Source: Veillonella parvula
GTDB taxonomy: Bacteria; Bacillota; Negativicutes; Veillonellales; Veillonellaceae
Direction of reading: 5' to 3'
DNA: 21,129 nucleotides
Assembly (NCBI GenBank): GCA_947096075.1
Contig: CAMUQE010000014.1
Span: 1 to 21,129 of the forward strand
Shown: positions 7,351 to 15,534 of the stretch, piece after piece
How positions within the stretch are numbered: position 1 is the first letter of the stretch
Layout of the letters: the number at the start of each line of letters is the position of its first letter
Made by a program: the position numbers and the translations under genes
Notes under the pieces: generated by a model
Database searches by the model: none
Told to the model about the DNA's origin: nothing
The model's input: the letters and a program-made list of their open reading frames with translations, nothing else

Positions 7351-8883
7351 TTATATCAAATTTCGTTCTACCAGGAATTTATGTGCTACATCAGCCGGCA
7401 ATTGATGTTCCGTTTCAACGGCGTAATTCATCTTCGCCATCTCTTGATCTGTAATCGTATGATTCAAACTTTCTAATACAGGTCGCAGTTCAGGATGAGC
7501 AATCAACACTTCGCTACGCACCACATTACCAGACATATAGGATGGATATAAATGTTTATCATCTTGTAACACCGTAATCGGTGCAATACTTAATTGACCA
7601 TCAGTCGTGAATATCGGCATCACATCCACCTCACCGCGACTAATAGCAGTATATTTTAGACCTATATCCATATCTTTAGTCGCTTTAAAATTCATACCAT
7701 ATACTCGTTGTAATCCAGGATAGCCATCCTCACGGCCAAAGAAATCATATTCCCCTCCTAATGTTAGGGCTGGTGCTATACGAGCAAGATCAGAATACGT
7801 TTTTACGCCATAACTCTGAGCGATTTCATTACGCACCCCTATGCCATAGGTATTATTAAAACCGTACATGCCGACCCACTCAAAATTATATTTCTCTTTA
7901 TAGGCCTGTGAAAGCTCATTAAATAGACTTTCATCATACGCATCCGTACGTTTCAGCACAGCAGACCAAGCTGTACCAGTATATTCAGGATATATATCAA
8001 ATTGGCCGGAAAGCATAGCTGGTTGAATATTTGATGTACCACCGCCTACACCTTCTGTAACCTCTACGGTTAAATCAGTCTTCTTCTCGATTAATTCTTT
8101 TAAAACATTCCCCAAAATAAGCTGTTCCGTCATAGGTTTCGTTGCAATATGAATAACATCGGTCTTCACATGACGGCAATACATAGCCCAGCCACCTATA
8201 CCTATCGCAATTATCGTCATAATCGAAACAAATATAATCGTATAACGCTTCATATGAGGGCTAATACGCGTTACTCTTTCACCTAGAGAAAAGAGAGCAT
8301 CAACGGTAATGGCTAATAGGGCAATCAGTAGACTACCGGCAATCGTCAAAGCACTTTGATTCGTTGTAATGCCCCTATAAATCGCCACACCTAAGCCACC
8401 AGCACCAATGAAGGATGCAATACCTGTCAAGGCAATGGTCATAACGAGCATGGTCCGTATACCAGCCATAATCGTCGGCATAGCCAAGGGAATCTCTATA
8501 TTCCACAAACGTTGAATCCGCGTGAGTCCTAATGCAATCCCCGCTTCACACATGGCTTTATCAATCTGGTTAAGACCAGTAAATGTATTGCGTACCATCG
8601 GTAATAAAGCATAGATAACCAATGCAATAATAGCGGTCGTATTACCAACACCTGATACGTACAACAAGAGACCTAGCATCGATATAGATGGAATTGTATA
8701 TAGGAAATTAACCACTACCATAACTGGCGCAGCTAGCCGTTTATATTCGTATATAAACACACCCAATAATCCACCGATGATGGTAGCAATAACAGAAGCT
8801 AATACTGAAATTTCTATATGTTCCCATAACAACTGGAGGAAAAAATCATAGCGATTGATAAGTAATGATATGACATCATGCAT
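7351..8883 (-). CDS. Fused ABC permease/substrate-binding protein, glycine betaine/choline (OpuBB-OpuBC or OpuC type)
   Basis: The product is 510 aa from the ATG at 8883. A GTG three codons earlier lies too close to the AGGCGG site. Residues about 1-205 are a BPD_transp_1 permease with several membrane helices and the EAA loop E-A-G-I-A-L-G-L (about 113-120) that contacts the ATPase. A further helix at about 215-235 tethers the C-terminal domain (about 245-510). That domain is a quaternary-amine-binding domain with the telling Y-P-E-Y-T-G-T motif (about 298-304), a GGGTSNIQPA stretch and L-G-G-E-Y-D-F-F-G-R-E-D-G-Y. The expected role is import of betaine, choline or carnitine for osmoprotection or nutrition. 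The fusion architecture is known in this family. The oddity is that no ATP-binding subunit gene lies on either side; it must be encoded elsewhere. Confidence 0.9.
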   Translation of the reverse strand: MHDVISLLINRYDFFLQLLWEHIEISVLASVIATIIGGLLGVFIYEYKRLAAPVMVVVNFLYTIPSISMLGLLLYVSGVGNTTAIIALVIYALLPMVRNTFTGLNQIDKAMCEAGIALGLTRIQRLWNIEIPLAMPTIMAGIRTMLVMTIALTGIASFIGAGGLGVAIYRGITTNQSALTIAGSLLIALLAITVDALFSLGERVTRISPHMKRYTIIFVSIMTIIAIGIGGWAMYCRHVKTDVIHIATKPMTEQLILGNVLKELIEKKTDLTVEVTEGVGGGTSNIQPAMLSGQFDIYPEYTGTAWSAVLKRTDAYDESLFNELSQAYKEKYNFEWVGMYGFNNTYGIGVRNEIAQSYGVKTYSDLARIAPALTLGGEYDFFGREDGYPGLQRVYGMNFKATKDMDIGLKYTAISRGEVDVMPIFTTDGQLSIAPITVLQDDKHLYPSYMSGNVVRSEVLIAHPELRPVLESLNHTITDQEMAKMNYAVETEHQLPADVAHKFLVERNLI

Positions 8884-9060
8884 TACATACACCGCCTTTC
8901 TAAGTTAAGAAATAAAAAACTATATAGGTATACTACAGCTAACCAAATTCAAACATTTATCATCAAGCTATATTAACCCATAATATCATTGTATACCTAA
9001 TTATGCCTTAACTCTAGTCTATTTACCATACACAACAAAAGCCGTTATTTATATTTATAT

Positions 9061-9387
9061 TTACATATCATACATGTTCAGCTCTTTAATATGTCTGAAA
9101 GGAATAACAGTCCCTTGTACAGATAGAATTTGTAATTGCTCACTAATCATATCAACAGCACCTATAAGTTCCGTATATTTTTGTTTGTTATAGTAAACAA
9201 TTCGCACCCACTCCCCACAACGTACAGATTGTAAAACTGTATTTAACTCATCTATTTGATCCTCTGACAACTCTGCCCGATCTTCTTTTGGCCTTGCTAC
9301 AGCGGTTAATAAAGTTTCAAAGCCCCTCAATGCCGCAAAGGGCATAAATTGTTTTGCTCGCTGTAAGCGAGACATGCGATGTTTCAT
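9061..9387 (-). CDS. YolD-like protein
   Basis: This 108-aa cytoplasmic protein has the YolD-like pattern: a basic N-terminus with R-A-K-Q-F-M-P-F-A-A-L-R-G-F, then an acidic helix (E-D-Q-I-D-E-L) and a beta-rich C-terminal half with V-R-I-V-Y-Y-N. YolD-like genes of Firmicutes and their phages commonly sit beside UvrX/UmuC-type Y-family polymerases, and that is the case here: the polymerase stop is 83 nt upstream in the same direction. The start at 9387 is supported by GGGGAGG 9 nt upstream. It is probably cotranscribed with the polymerase and shares its LexA-like control. The family's biochemical role is not established; an accessory part in translesion synthesis is inference. Confidence 0.85.
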   Translation of the reverse strand: MKHRMSRLQRAKQFMPFAALRGFETLLTAVARPKEDRAELSEDQIDELNTVLQSVRCGEWVRIVYYNKQKYTELIGAVDMISEQLQILSVQGTVIPFRHIKELNMYDM

Positions 9388-9418
9388 TAATGTATACCTC
9401 CCCTTACGCGACTAATGT

Positions 9419-9472
9419 ATTTCCAATTTAGCTATTCTACTACTTATTTCCAATGTATCCATTCTACTATTT
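9419..9472. repeat. Two 27-nt imperfect tandem repeats between the polymerase and YolD genes
   Basis: Copies at 9419-9445 and 9446-9472 are 23 of 27 identical; both begin ATTTCC. The second copy runs into the polymerase stop codon. This looks like a local duplication filling the intercistronic gap. Confidence 0.6.
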
Positions 9473-10754
9473 ATTCCCCATTGTGCCCGCCTACCAAGGT
9501 ATTTCTAAAGCGCATGGTTCCTTCCTCTTGCAAACTAGAGGCACGCAAAATAGAGTTCTTACCAAACTGCTCCTTAATGGATAGCATAGCCTCTTGTACC
9601 TGTCGTTCCTTTTCCTCTACATTTGTAGTAAGAGTGCTAAATAGGTCCACCTCTTGAGGTATGGTAGATCGATTGACTAAATCCTCAAAGCTGATTCCAA
9701 TACGACGGATAAGCTCATTTTTATGGCAATGCTGCTCGTATAATTTAATAACTGCCGCTGTCAACGTTTGTAGAGAATCTGTGTACTGCTTAAGCTTTTT
9801 AGAACCTCCTGTAGAGCGCACCATTTCATCTGCATAGCCGATATGCACATGAATATGGTTCGTAACCCCTTTGATTTGTAAAAGTTCTAATACCAAGGAC
9901 TCTACCATTTCACGCATAGGTACGTATGTCTCTTCATAAGTATAATTGCGCAATAAAATCTGACTGTGTGAGATAGAATGCTTGATAGGTCGATATGCAT
10001 GGATATCCGCAATCGTACAAGGCTCACGGCCCCAAGCATGGTCAATGATGAGCTCTGCATTAATTCCGAACTCCTTGTACAACTTCGCCTCAGGCACTAA
10101 GGTAACCCCATGCAAATCATAGGCACCATATTTATGTAGTCGATTAGCAATCCCTTTGCCGATTTGCCATATATCGGTCAAGGGCTGATGATACCAGATT
10201 TTCTCTTTAAAGAGGCTTTCATCAAGATAGCCTATAAAATCAGGCGCATGTTTCGCCAAAATATCGAGGGCAATCTTGGCGAGAAACAGATTCGTTCCGA
10301 TTCCAACGGTGGCATAAATCTTCGTTGCCGCTAGCACCGCATCAAGTAACATCTGAGCCAACTGACGAGGCGTCTTTTTATATAGTGGTAAATAGGGCGT
10401 GATATCGATGAAATACTCGTCGATAGAGTACACATGCACATCTTCGGGCGCCACATACTTGAGCAAGGTTCCATAAATCTCAGCAGACACCTGCATATAC
10501 CGCTTCATATGTGGCTTCACCGTCAAATACTCAATATGCGGTGGAATCTGAAATAATCGACTGCGGTTTTTAACACCTAACTTTTTTAAGGCAGGAGAAA
10601 TAGCCAACGTAATAGCCCCCTTGCCACGAGAACCATCGGCCACCACCAGAGGTGTTGTAAACGGATCCAGTCCCAAATCGGCGCATTCTACAGACGCGTA
10701 AAAACACTTCAAATCAATACACATATACAGCCGATCCGTATCAGCTGACCCCAT
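9471..10754 (-). CDS. Y-family DNA polymerase (UvrX/DinB-like translesion polymerase)
   Basis: The product is 427 aa. The palm motif I-D-L-K-C-F-Y-A-S-V-E (13-23) gives metal ligand Asp14 and the steric-gate region Phe18-Tyr19. Y-S-I-D-E-Y-F-I-D (109-117) gives catalytic Asp112 and Glu113. The finger region contains the R-S-R-L-F-Q-I-P element (64-71). An I-G-K-G-I-A-N-R-L helix-hairpin-helix thumb stretch lies near 200, and the little-finger domain fills the C-terminal third. The variant K-C-F-Y and the adjacent YolD gene point to the UvrX branch rather than housekeeping DinB. The role is error-prone bypass of DNA lesions. The start at 10754 has GGGAGG 7-8 nt upstream. The promoter carries a LexA-like palindrome on its -35, so SOS induction is likely. 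Confidence 0.92.
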   Translation of the reverse strand: MGSADTDRLYMCIDLKCFYASVECADLGLDPFTTPLVVADGSRGKGAITLAISPALKKLGVKNRSRLFQIPPHIEYLTVKPHMKRYMQVSAEIYGTLLKYVAPEDVHVYSIDEYFIDITPYLPLYKKTPRQLAQMLLDAVLAATKIYATVGIGTNLFLAKIALDILAKHAPDFIGYLDESLFKEKIWYHQPLTDIWQIGKGIANRLHKYGAYDLHGVTLVPEAKLYKEFGINAELIIDHAWGREPCTIADIHAYRPIKHSISHSQILLRNYTYEETYVPMREMVESLVLELLQIKGVTNHIHVHIGYADEMVRSTGGSKKLKQYTDSLQTLTAAVIKLYEQHCHKNELIRRIGISFEDLVNRSTIPQEVDLFSTLTTNVEEKERQVQEAMLSIKEQFGKNSILRASSLQEEGTMRFRNTLVGGHNGE

Positions 10755-10824
10755 ACAAACACCTCCCTAAACCGCTAAATAACTGGCTTTTACAAAAATT
10801 AAGAACACAAGAATTTGTATGACT

Positions 10825-10853
10825 AGTATAACAAAAATTCACAGTATTTTCAA
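10825..10853 (-). promoter_or_regulatory. Promoter of the Y-polymerase/YolD operon
   Basis: On the minus strand, TTGAAA (10848-10853) and TATACT (10825-10830) are separated by exactly 17 nt, about 70 nt before the start codon. The -35 overlaps the palindrome described separately. Confidence 0.75.
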
Positions 10854-10864
10854 ACATATGTTTG
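10851..10864. promoter_or_regulatory. LexA-like operator (SOS box)
   Basis: CAAACATATGTTTG is a perfect 14-bp palindrome overlapping the -35 of the polymerase operon. It differs from the Bacillus-type LexA box CGAAC-N4-GTTCG at one position per half. The regulated gene is a classic SOS target, which supports the assignment. No lexA gene is in the window. Confidence 0.7.
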
Positions 10865-10892
10865 TTTTTATAAAGGTAATTTTATAGAAAAA

Positions 10893-10935
10893 TAAAAAGC
10901 ACCTAACACTAGATATATAATCTAATATTAGATGC
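10893..10935 (-). terminator. Terminator of the small membrane protein gene
   Basis: On the minus strand, GCATCTAATATTAG (10922-10935) pairs with CTAGTGTTAGGTGC (10899-10912), including G-U pairs, across a 9-nt loop. It is followed by TTTTTATTT, about 43 nt after the stop codon. Confidence 0.75.
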
Positions 10936-10977
10936 CTATAGGTTTAACACATTATTAAATATAGCTAATTATTTCTA

Positions 10978-11403
10978 TCAAACAAAACCCAACATCCCCA
11001 AAAATACTCCTATACCTAATACAATTGAAGCAACGCCATACACAATAGTTACCCATACATTATCTATACTTACTTCTCCATTTTTTGCAAGCACACCTGT
11101 CGGACTAAAAGGAACTACAGGTCCACCGATTAGACCAAAAGGAATATAAAACTCTACACTCTCAGCAGTATAAGTCTCACCATTCAAGATATACTTTATA
11201 TCATAACCATAAATATATTTATCCATACCACGAGTTACAAATGGTATTTCCTTTATAACTCGTGGAAGTATAAACACAATCGTTACTGGAGTTCCATTGC
11301 GACGCAATACAAATCGTTTGATAATTAAATACAACCCACCAAATATTAACCCAAAAGCCACACAACAGAAGTAAAATATAAAAAACTCAAATCCTCTACC
11401 CAT
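10978..11403 (-). CDS. Small membrane protein of unknown function
   Basis: The product is 141 aa from the ATG at 11403, with AGGAG 6 nt upstream; the GTG immediately before it is less well placed. A first membrane helix spans about residues 5-27 and is followed by a basic stretch (K-R-F-V-L-R-R). A soluble beta-rich middle (about 37-110) contains Y-G-Y-D-I-K-Y and a Gly/Pro-rich loop, and a second helix covers about 117-140. The layout, two helices around a small beta domain, resembles DUF3592-type proteins, but I cannot confirm that. It is a single gene with its own terminator, and no neighbour suggests a function. Confidence 0.7.
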   Translation of the reverse strand: MGRGFEFFIFYFCCVAFGLIFGGLYLIIKRFVLRRNGTPVTIVFILPRVIKEIPFVTRGMDKYIYGYDIKYILNGETYTAESVEFYIPFGLIGGPVVPFSPTGVLAKNGEVSIDNVWVTIVYGVASIVLGIGVFLGMLGFV

Positions 11404-11451
11404 CACTCGCTCCTCTCACAACAATACAATGAAAGCTATCTAGTTCTATTA

Positions 11452-11597
11452 TATATTGATGGGACTTATTTTTGCCAACGTAATATAAAAAGAGCACCAC
11501 CTATCGAGGGGCGACTTACGCGCCGTTTGGAGCCACGAGATAGGTGGTGCTTTTTTGTAACTAAGTTGTCGAAATAAAGTTGGGCCCCATCAATATA
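11452..11597. repeat. Large imperfect palindrome with an internal terminator, MITE-like
   Basis: The ends TATATTGATGGG (11452-11463) and CCCATCAATATA (11586-11597) are perfect 12-bp inverted repeats. The next 30 nt of each arm still match at about 20 positions, and the inner AGCACCACCTATC (11493-11505) and GATAGGTGGTGCT (11539-11551) pair perfectly. Symmetry thus extends over the whole 146 bp. There is no coding capacity. It could be a miniature inverted-repeat element or an expanded bidirectional terminator. Confidence 0.55.
11488..11556 (-). terminator. Terminator of the dnaB operon (bidirectional)
   Basis: A perfect 13-bp stem (11493-11505 with 11539-11551) has a 33-nt loop that can form a smaller GGCG/CGCC helix. 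The minus-strand tail is CTTTTTATATT and the plus-strand tail is TTTTTTG. It lies about 70 nt after the dnaB stop. Confidence 0.75.
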
Positions 11598-11618
11598 GGC
11601 ACGCCCCGATAGTTTTCA

Positions 11619-12977
11619 TTATTGTTCCGGCCCTAGGTCTCGGAATTCTACGTCTCTAAATTGTGTTAATTCTCCAACGAATTGGAGTTCCACGGTACCG
11701 ACGGAACCGTTACGGTTTTTACGAATGAGGACTTCTGCATTGTCCCCTTTTTCAGAGTTTTCATCATAATATTTATCACGGTACAAGAAGATAACGATAT
11801 CCGCATCTTGTTCTAGGGAACCAGATTCACGAAGGTCGGAAAGTACAGGCCGTTTGTCTGGTCTGCTTTCAACACTACGAGATAACTGAGACAAAGCGAT
11901 AACCGGTACGTTAAATTCACGAGCAATCAGTTTAAGATTACGAGAGATTTCGGACACCTCTTGTTGACGATTTTCACTGCCCTTACCAGCATTTCGACCT
12001 TGCATCAACTGAATATAATCGACGATAACGAGATCGAGACCATGTTCCACCTTGAGACGGCGCAATTTAGAGCGCATATCTTGTACGGTAAGACCCGGCG
12101 TATCATCGATAAAGAGCTTGGATTTACTCATGCGGTCCGCTGCGGCAATAACCTTTTCCCAGTCAGCAGGATCCATGTTCGCACGGCGCAATTTTTCAGA
12201 GCTCACACCTGCCACGGAGGACAAAATACGACCAACGAGCTGTTCCTTGCCCATTTCCAGGGAAAAGAACGCCACCGTCTTGTCGTACAACATCGTTACG
12301 TTTTGAGCGATGTTCAAGGTAAAAGCTGTTTTCCCCATCGCAGGACGAGCTGCTACGAGGATGAGGTCAGATTTTTGTAAGCCGTTGAAAATGTGATCCA
12401 CATCTTTAAAGCCTGTTGGCACGCCTGTAATAGCACCATCATGCTGTTGCAGTGCATTGAGTTTATCTAGATTAGATAAAACCACTTCACCAATGGCCGC
12501 AAAGGATGATTCAGACTGAGTTTGACCGCTTACGTCTAGCACCATTTGCTCTGCCTTATTGAGGATTGCCGTCGGCTCATCTTCGCCAGCATACGTCATG
12601 CCTACGATTTTATTCCCTGCATCGATGAGGCGGCGCAACTGAGCTTTCTCGCTGATGATTTTCGCATGTTCCTCCACATTGTAGGAAACCGATTCATTCG
12701 CAAGAGATGTAATATAAGCAAGACCACCTACCGCATCGAGGCGCTTACGACGGTCTAGTTCTTCACCAACGGTGATAAAGTCAGCCGTCTTATTGGCATG
12801 CACGATTTCTAAAATAGCATCGTAAATAATACGATGTGCATCGCGGTAAAAATCTTCAGATTTAAGAATACTCGTCACCGTATCTACAACGGCTCCCATA
12901 TTGGATCCATTAGTTAATAAAGCCCCCAAAACGGCCTTTTCCGCATCTAGATTATGCGGTGGAATGCGTACATCCAT
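11619..12977 (-). CDS. dnaB: Replicative DNA helicase DnaB
   Basis: The product is 452 aa from the ATG at 12977, chosen because AAGGGG lies about 7 nt upstream and because M-D-V-R-I-P-P-H-N-L-D-A-E is the normal DnaB N-terminus; the frame continues to 13028 without support. The N-terminal helical domain (about 5-105) is followed by a linker and a RecA-like motor. Walker A is A-R-P-A-M-G-K-T (210-217), Walker B is L-V-I-V-D-Y-I-Q-L-M, and the E-S-R-P-D-K-R-P-V-L-S-D-L-R-E-S-G DnaB signature lies near the C-terminus. It unwinds DNA at the replication fork as a hexamer. It is the last gene of the yybS-gdpP-rplI-dnaB operon, 69 nt after rplI, behind a hairpin that could reduce its transcription. 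Confidence 0.97.
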   Translation of the reverse strand: MDVRIPPHNLDAEKAVLGALLTNGSNMGAVVDTVTSILKSEDFYRDAHRIIYDAILEIVHANKTADFITVGEELDRRKRLDAVGGLAYITSLANESVSYNVEEHAKIISEKAQLRRLIDAGNKIVGMTYAGEDEPTAILNKAEQMVLDVSGQTQSESSFAAIGEVVLSNLDKLNALQQHDGAITGVPTGFKDVDHIFNGLQKSDLILVAARPAMGKTAFTLNIAQNVTMLYDKTVAFFSLEMGKEQLVGRILSSVAGVSSEKLRRANMDPADWEKVIAAADRMSKSKLFIDDTPGLTVQDMRSKLRRLKVEHGLDLVIVDYIQLMQGRNAGKGSENRQQEVSEISRNLKLIAREFNVPVIALSQLSRSVESRPDKRPVLSDLRESGSLEQDADIVIFLYRDKYYDENSEKGDNAEVLIRKNRNGSVGTVELQFVGELTQFRDVEFRDLGPEQ

Positions 12978-13003
12978 GATAATCCCCTTCACACAACCAC
13001 TAT

Positions 13004-13042
13004 GGATAAAAGAATTCACCATACTCAAAGAGCATGGTGAAT
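13004..13042 (-). terminator. Intercistronic terminator/attenuator between rplI and dnaB
   Basis: On the minus strand, ATTCACCATGCTC (13030-13042) pairs with GAGTATGGTGAAT (13014-13026): 13 bp with a single G-U pair and a TTT loop. It is followed by TCTTTTATCC, between the rplI stop and the dnaB ribosome site. It looks able to stop part of the transcription entering dnaB. Confidence 0.7.
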
Positions 13043-13046
13043 ACTA

Positions 13047-13493
13047 TTATTCGGCTACTACATTAACCTTGATAGTACTTGTAATTTCAGGATGAACACG
13101 AACTAATACGTCATGTACGCCCAATGTTTTCAATGGTTCTTTGATTTCGATTTTCTTTTTATCGATATCTACTTTGTATTGAGCTTTAGCAGCATCGGAA
13201 ATATCTTTAGCAGTAACGGATCCGAATACACGGCCTTCTTCGCCCATGCGAACTTTTACAGTTACTTCAACCTTAGTCAATTGAGCTGCCAAGATTTTAG
13301 CTTCGTCATTCGCTACAACTTTGTGGTGAGCAATGGATTCTTGTTTTTGTTTCGCATTGTTTACATTAGTCGTTGTACCTTCAAGGCCAAGACCTTTTTT
13401 GATCAATACATTACGACCATATGCATCGCTAACTTCAACGATTTCGCCTTTTTTACCAACTTTTTTAACGTCTTCTAACAATACTACTTTCAT
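13047..13493 (-). CDS. rplI: 50S ribosomal protein bL9
   Basis: The product is 148 aa, the usual bL9 length. The N-terminal domain M-K-V-V-L-L-E-D-V-K-K-V-G-K-K-G, then G-R-N-V-L-I-K-K-G-L-G, is the conserved rRNA-binding part. It is followed by the long Lys/Gln-rich connecting helix and the C-terminal domain ending in I-T-S-T-I-K-V-N-V. The ATG overlaps the gdpP TGA stop (ATGA at 13490-13493), and a GGAGG site lies within the end of gdpP, which indicates translational coupling. This gdpP-rplI-dnaB order is common in Firmicutes. Confidence 0.97.
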   Translation of the reverse strand: MKVVLLEDVKKVGKKGEIVEVSDAYGRNVLIKKGLGLEGTTTNVNNAKQKQESIAHHKVVANDEAKILAAQLTKVEVTVKVRMGEEGRVFGSVTAKDISDAAKAQYKVDIDKKKIEIKEPLKTLGVHDVLVRVHPEITSTIKVNVVAE

Positions 13494-15517
13494 TGTTGTT
13501 CCTCCTCTTGTTCTGCGGAATGAAGCGCCTCAAGAGCATGCTCCAAGATGGCCTGCTTTGCTTCCTCTACGGTCATACCTTGTAATTGAGCACCAGCCAC
13601 AGTTCTGTGACCGCCACCACCCAAGGCTTCCATTACAACTTGTACGTTTACCTTGCCTTTGGATCGAGCGCTGACGCCGATACCACCGTCATTCAAGGAA
13701 TATAGTACAAAGGCTGCTTCAATATCTTCATTACTGATGAGCATGTCCGCACTTTGTGCAGCCAACGCCATCATATCCTTCAAACCTTCAGGAGCTACGG
13801 AAATAGCAATCCCTTCAGTACGACTTGCTTCAAATACCATTTTAGCACGCAATTGGATAGAATCGAAGGTTTCAATAAATAATTGTTTAACTCTGTCGAT
13901 ATCCGCTCCTGCACGGCGCAAGAATGCTGCTGCCTCGAAGGTGCGCGCACCAGTTTGTTGGATAAAGTTCTTTGTATCTAATACGATACCTGCATAGATA
14001 CCTGTAGCTTCCGCTTTTGAAAGCTTCACAGGAACGCCTGCATATTGAACAAGCTCTGTTACGAGCTCAGATGTGGACGATGCAGTTGGTTCCAAATAAG
14101 TAAGCAATGGATTTTCTACAAAGTCCGCTGCACGACGGTGATGGTCGATAACGATGCGTCGTTCAGAAATTTCAAGCGCCTCTTGAGCCGCCACCATTTC
14201 TTGACGGTGCGTATCACACACAACAGTGAGCGTATTCGCATCTACCCATACTCTTGCAGCTTCTGCAGTAATAATATTCTCTTGCCAGAACTCTGACTCG
14301 TTAAGAATATTCACCATTTTATCGATGGCGCTAGTTTCTTTTGAAAGCGCAATACGCACGTCTTTACCAAGTGCTCGAGCAATGGCGGCTACACCAATAA
14401 TACCACCTAACGCATCGTAATCTTCGCGTTGATGCCCCATGATAAGAATCTTATCAGAATCAATCATAAGCTCGTGTATAGCTTGAGATACAACACGAGC
14501 ACGAACGCGCGTATTCTTCTCAACGCCTGCCGTATTACCGCCAAAGAAGCGCGTACTTTCACCATCCATAATACACACTTGGTCACCACCGCGACCTAAT
14601 GCGATATCTAAGGCTGCACGAGCACGGCCAGATACATCTTTCACAGAGCCTATATTTTCACTAATACCAATGGAAATCGTAGCTGGCACCTGACGCGGAG
14701 ATGGTAATTTACGAACTCTTTCAAGAATTTTAAAACCCTTTTCCTCCATCGCGTGGAGAGCACCACGAGAAATGGCAAAGGTATACATATCGTCTTGGAA
14801 ATTACGAATAAAGCCTTCATTACCGTCGATTTCGTCTACAATAATATTGTTAATATCAGTCCAAATATTTGTGTAATCGCGGTCACTAAGGCCTTTCGTC
14901 AATTCTTCAAGATTATCGATCTGAATCATACCCCATACAGGCTGACCTTCTTCGGCCTTGATACGCGCCTTTTCTACTTCCGTAATATTCTTGAAGTAAA
15001 GCGCCATAACTGCATGTTCAGCTAGTTCATCATCACTATCAATCTCTGGTCGCGTATCACGAGGATCTATGAATTTGTAAATAATTTGGAAATACTTATC
15101 TTCGTATTGTTCCGTCATATATCCGGATTTACCCCAGATTTTATCGATACGGAATCCCGGTAAAAGAGCGGACATTTTTTGAATTTTATTCCAGTCTACC
15201 TTAACCCAGTCTGCGAAGACGCTATTGTTCCACACCAATGTGCCTTGTTTATTAACGAGGGCAATCCCCATTGGCAAATTTTGTAAGGCAAAGTTCGAAG
15301 CTTGAGTGACGTTCTTCATCATCGCTCCAAGCTGTTCCCTTGCCAAACGACGCCGATTATGAATGGTATTGTAATTAATCAAATATGCCGCTAATACAAT
15401 GATAAAAGCTAAAATTGCAACGGCCCAGTTTAAATAGGCCAACAATAATAGCAATAATACAATAACGGCAATAATGGAAATTTCTAAACCTTTCCATTTC
15501 CGTTGAAAGGATTTCAT
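13490..15517 (-). CDS. gdpP: Cyclic-di-AMP phosphodiesterase GdpP
   Basis: The product is 675 aa. Two N-terminal membrane helices (about 12-48) precede a degenerate PAS domain (about 70-150). The degenerate GGDEF domain (about 190-320) lacks the GGDEF signature. The DHH/DHHA1 phosphodiesterase module covers about 340-660: G-H-Q-R-E-D-Y-D (360-367) and C-D-T-H (433-436) supply metal ligands, D-H-H-R-R is at 457-461, and G-G-G-G-H-R near 640 marks DHHA1. The enzyme hydrolyses c-di-AMP and thereby affects potassium and osmolyte transport, wall homeostasis and stress. The start at 15517 has GGAGG 5-6 nt upstream. It lies 17 nt after yybS and overlaps rplI by 4 nt. All catalytic motifs appear intact. 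Confidence 0.95.
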   Translation of the reverse strand: MKSFQRKWKGLEISIIAVIVLLLLLLAYLNWAVAILAFIIVLAAYLINYNTIHNRRRLAREQLGAMMKNVTQASNFALQNLPMGIALVNKQGTLVWNNSVFADWVKVDWNKIQKMSALLPGFRIDKIWGKSGYMTEQYEDKYFQIIYKFIDPRDTRPEIDSDDELAEHAVMALYFKNITEVEKARIKAEEGQPVWGMIQIDNLEELTKGLSDRDYTNIWTDINNIIVDEIDGNEGFIRNFQDDMYTFAISRGALHAMEEKGFKILERVRKLPSPRQVPATISIGISENIGSVKDVSGRARAALDIALGRGGDQVCIMDGESTRFFGGNTAGVEKNTRVRARVVSQAIHELMIDSDKILIMGHQREDYDALGGIIGVAAIARALGKDVRIALSKETSAIDKMVNILNESEFWQENIITAEAARVWVDANTLTVVCDTHRQEMVAAQEALEISERRIVIDHHRRAADFVENPLLTYLEPTASSTSELVTELVQYAGVPVKLSKAEATGIYAGIVLDTKNFIQQTGARTFEAAAFLRRAGADIDRVKQLFIETFDSIQLRAKMVFEASRTEGIAISVAPEGLKDMMALAAQSADMLISNEDIEAAFVLYSLNDGGIGVSARSKGKVNVQVVMEALGGGGHRTVAGAQLQGMTVEEAKQAILEHALEALHSAEQEEEQQ

Positions 15518-15534
15518 AACGGCCTCCTTTCTTA

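Noticed and set aside
7284..7454. Short plus-strand frame with GAAGGAG 5 nt before an ATG
   Set aside because: It overlaps the -35 of the ATPase promoter and then runs antisense through the end of the transporter gene; the composition is not protein-like.
12978..13028. N-terminal extension of DnaB
   Set aside because: It overlaps the intercistronic hairpin tail and lacks a ribosome site; the ATG at 12977 gives the standard DnaB N-terminus.
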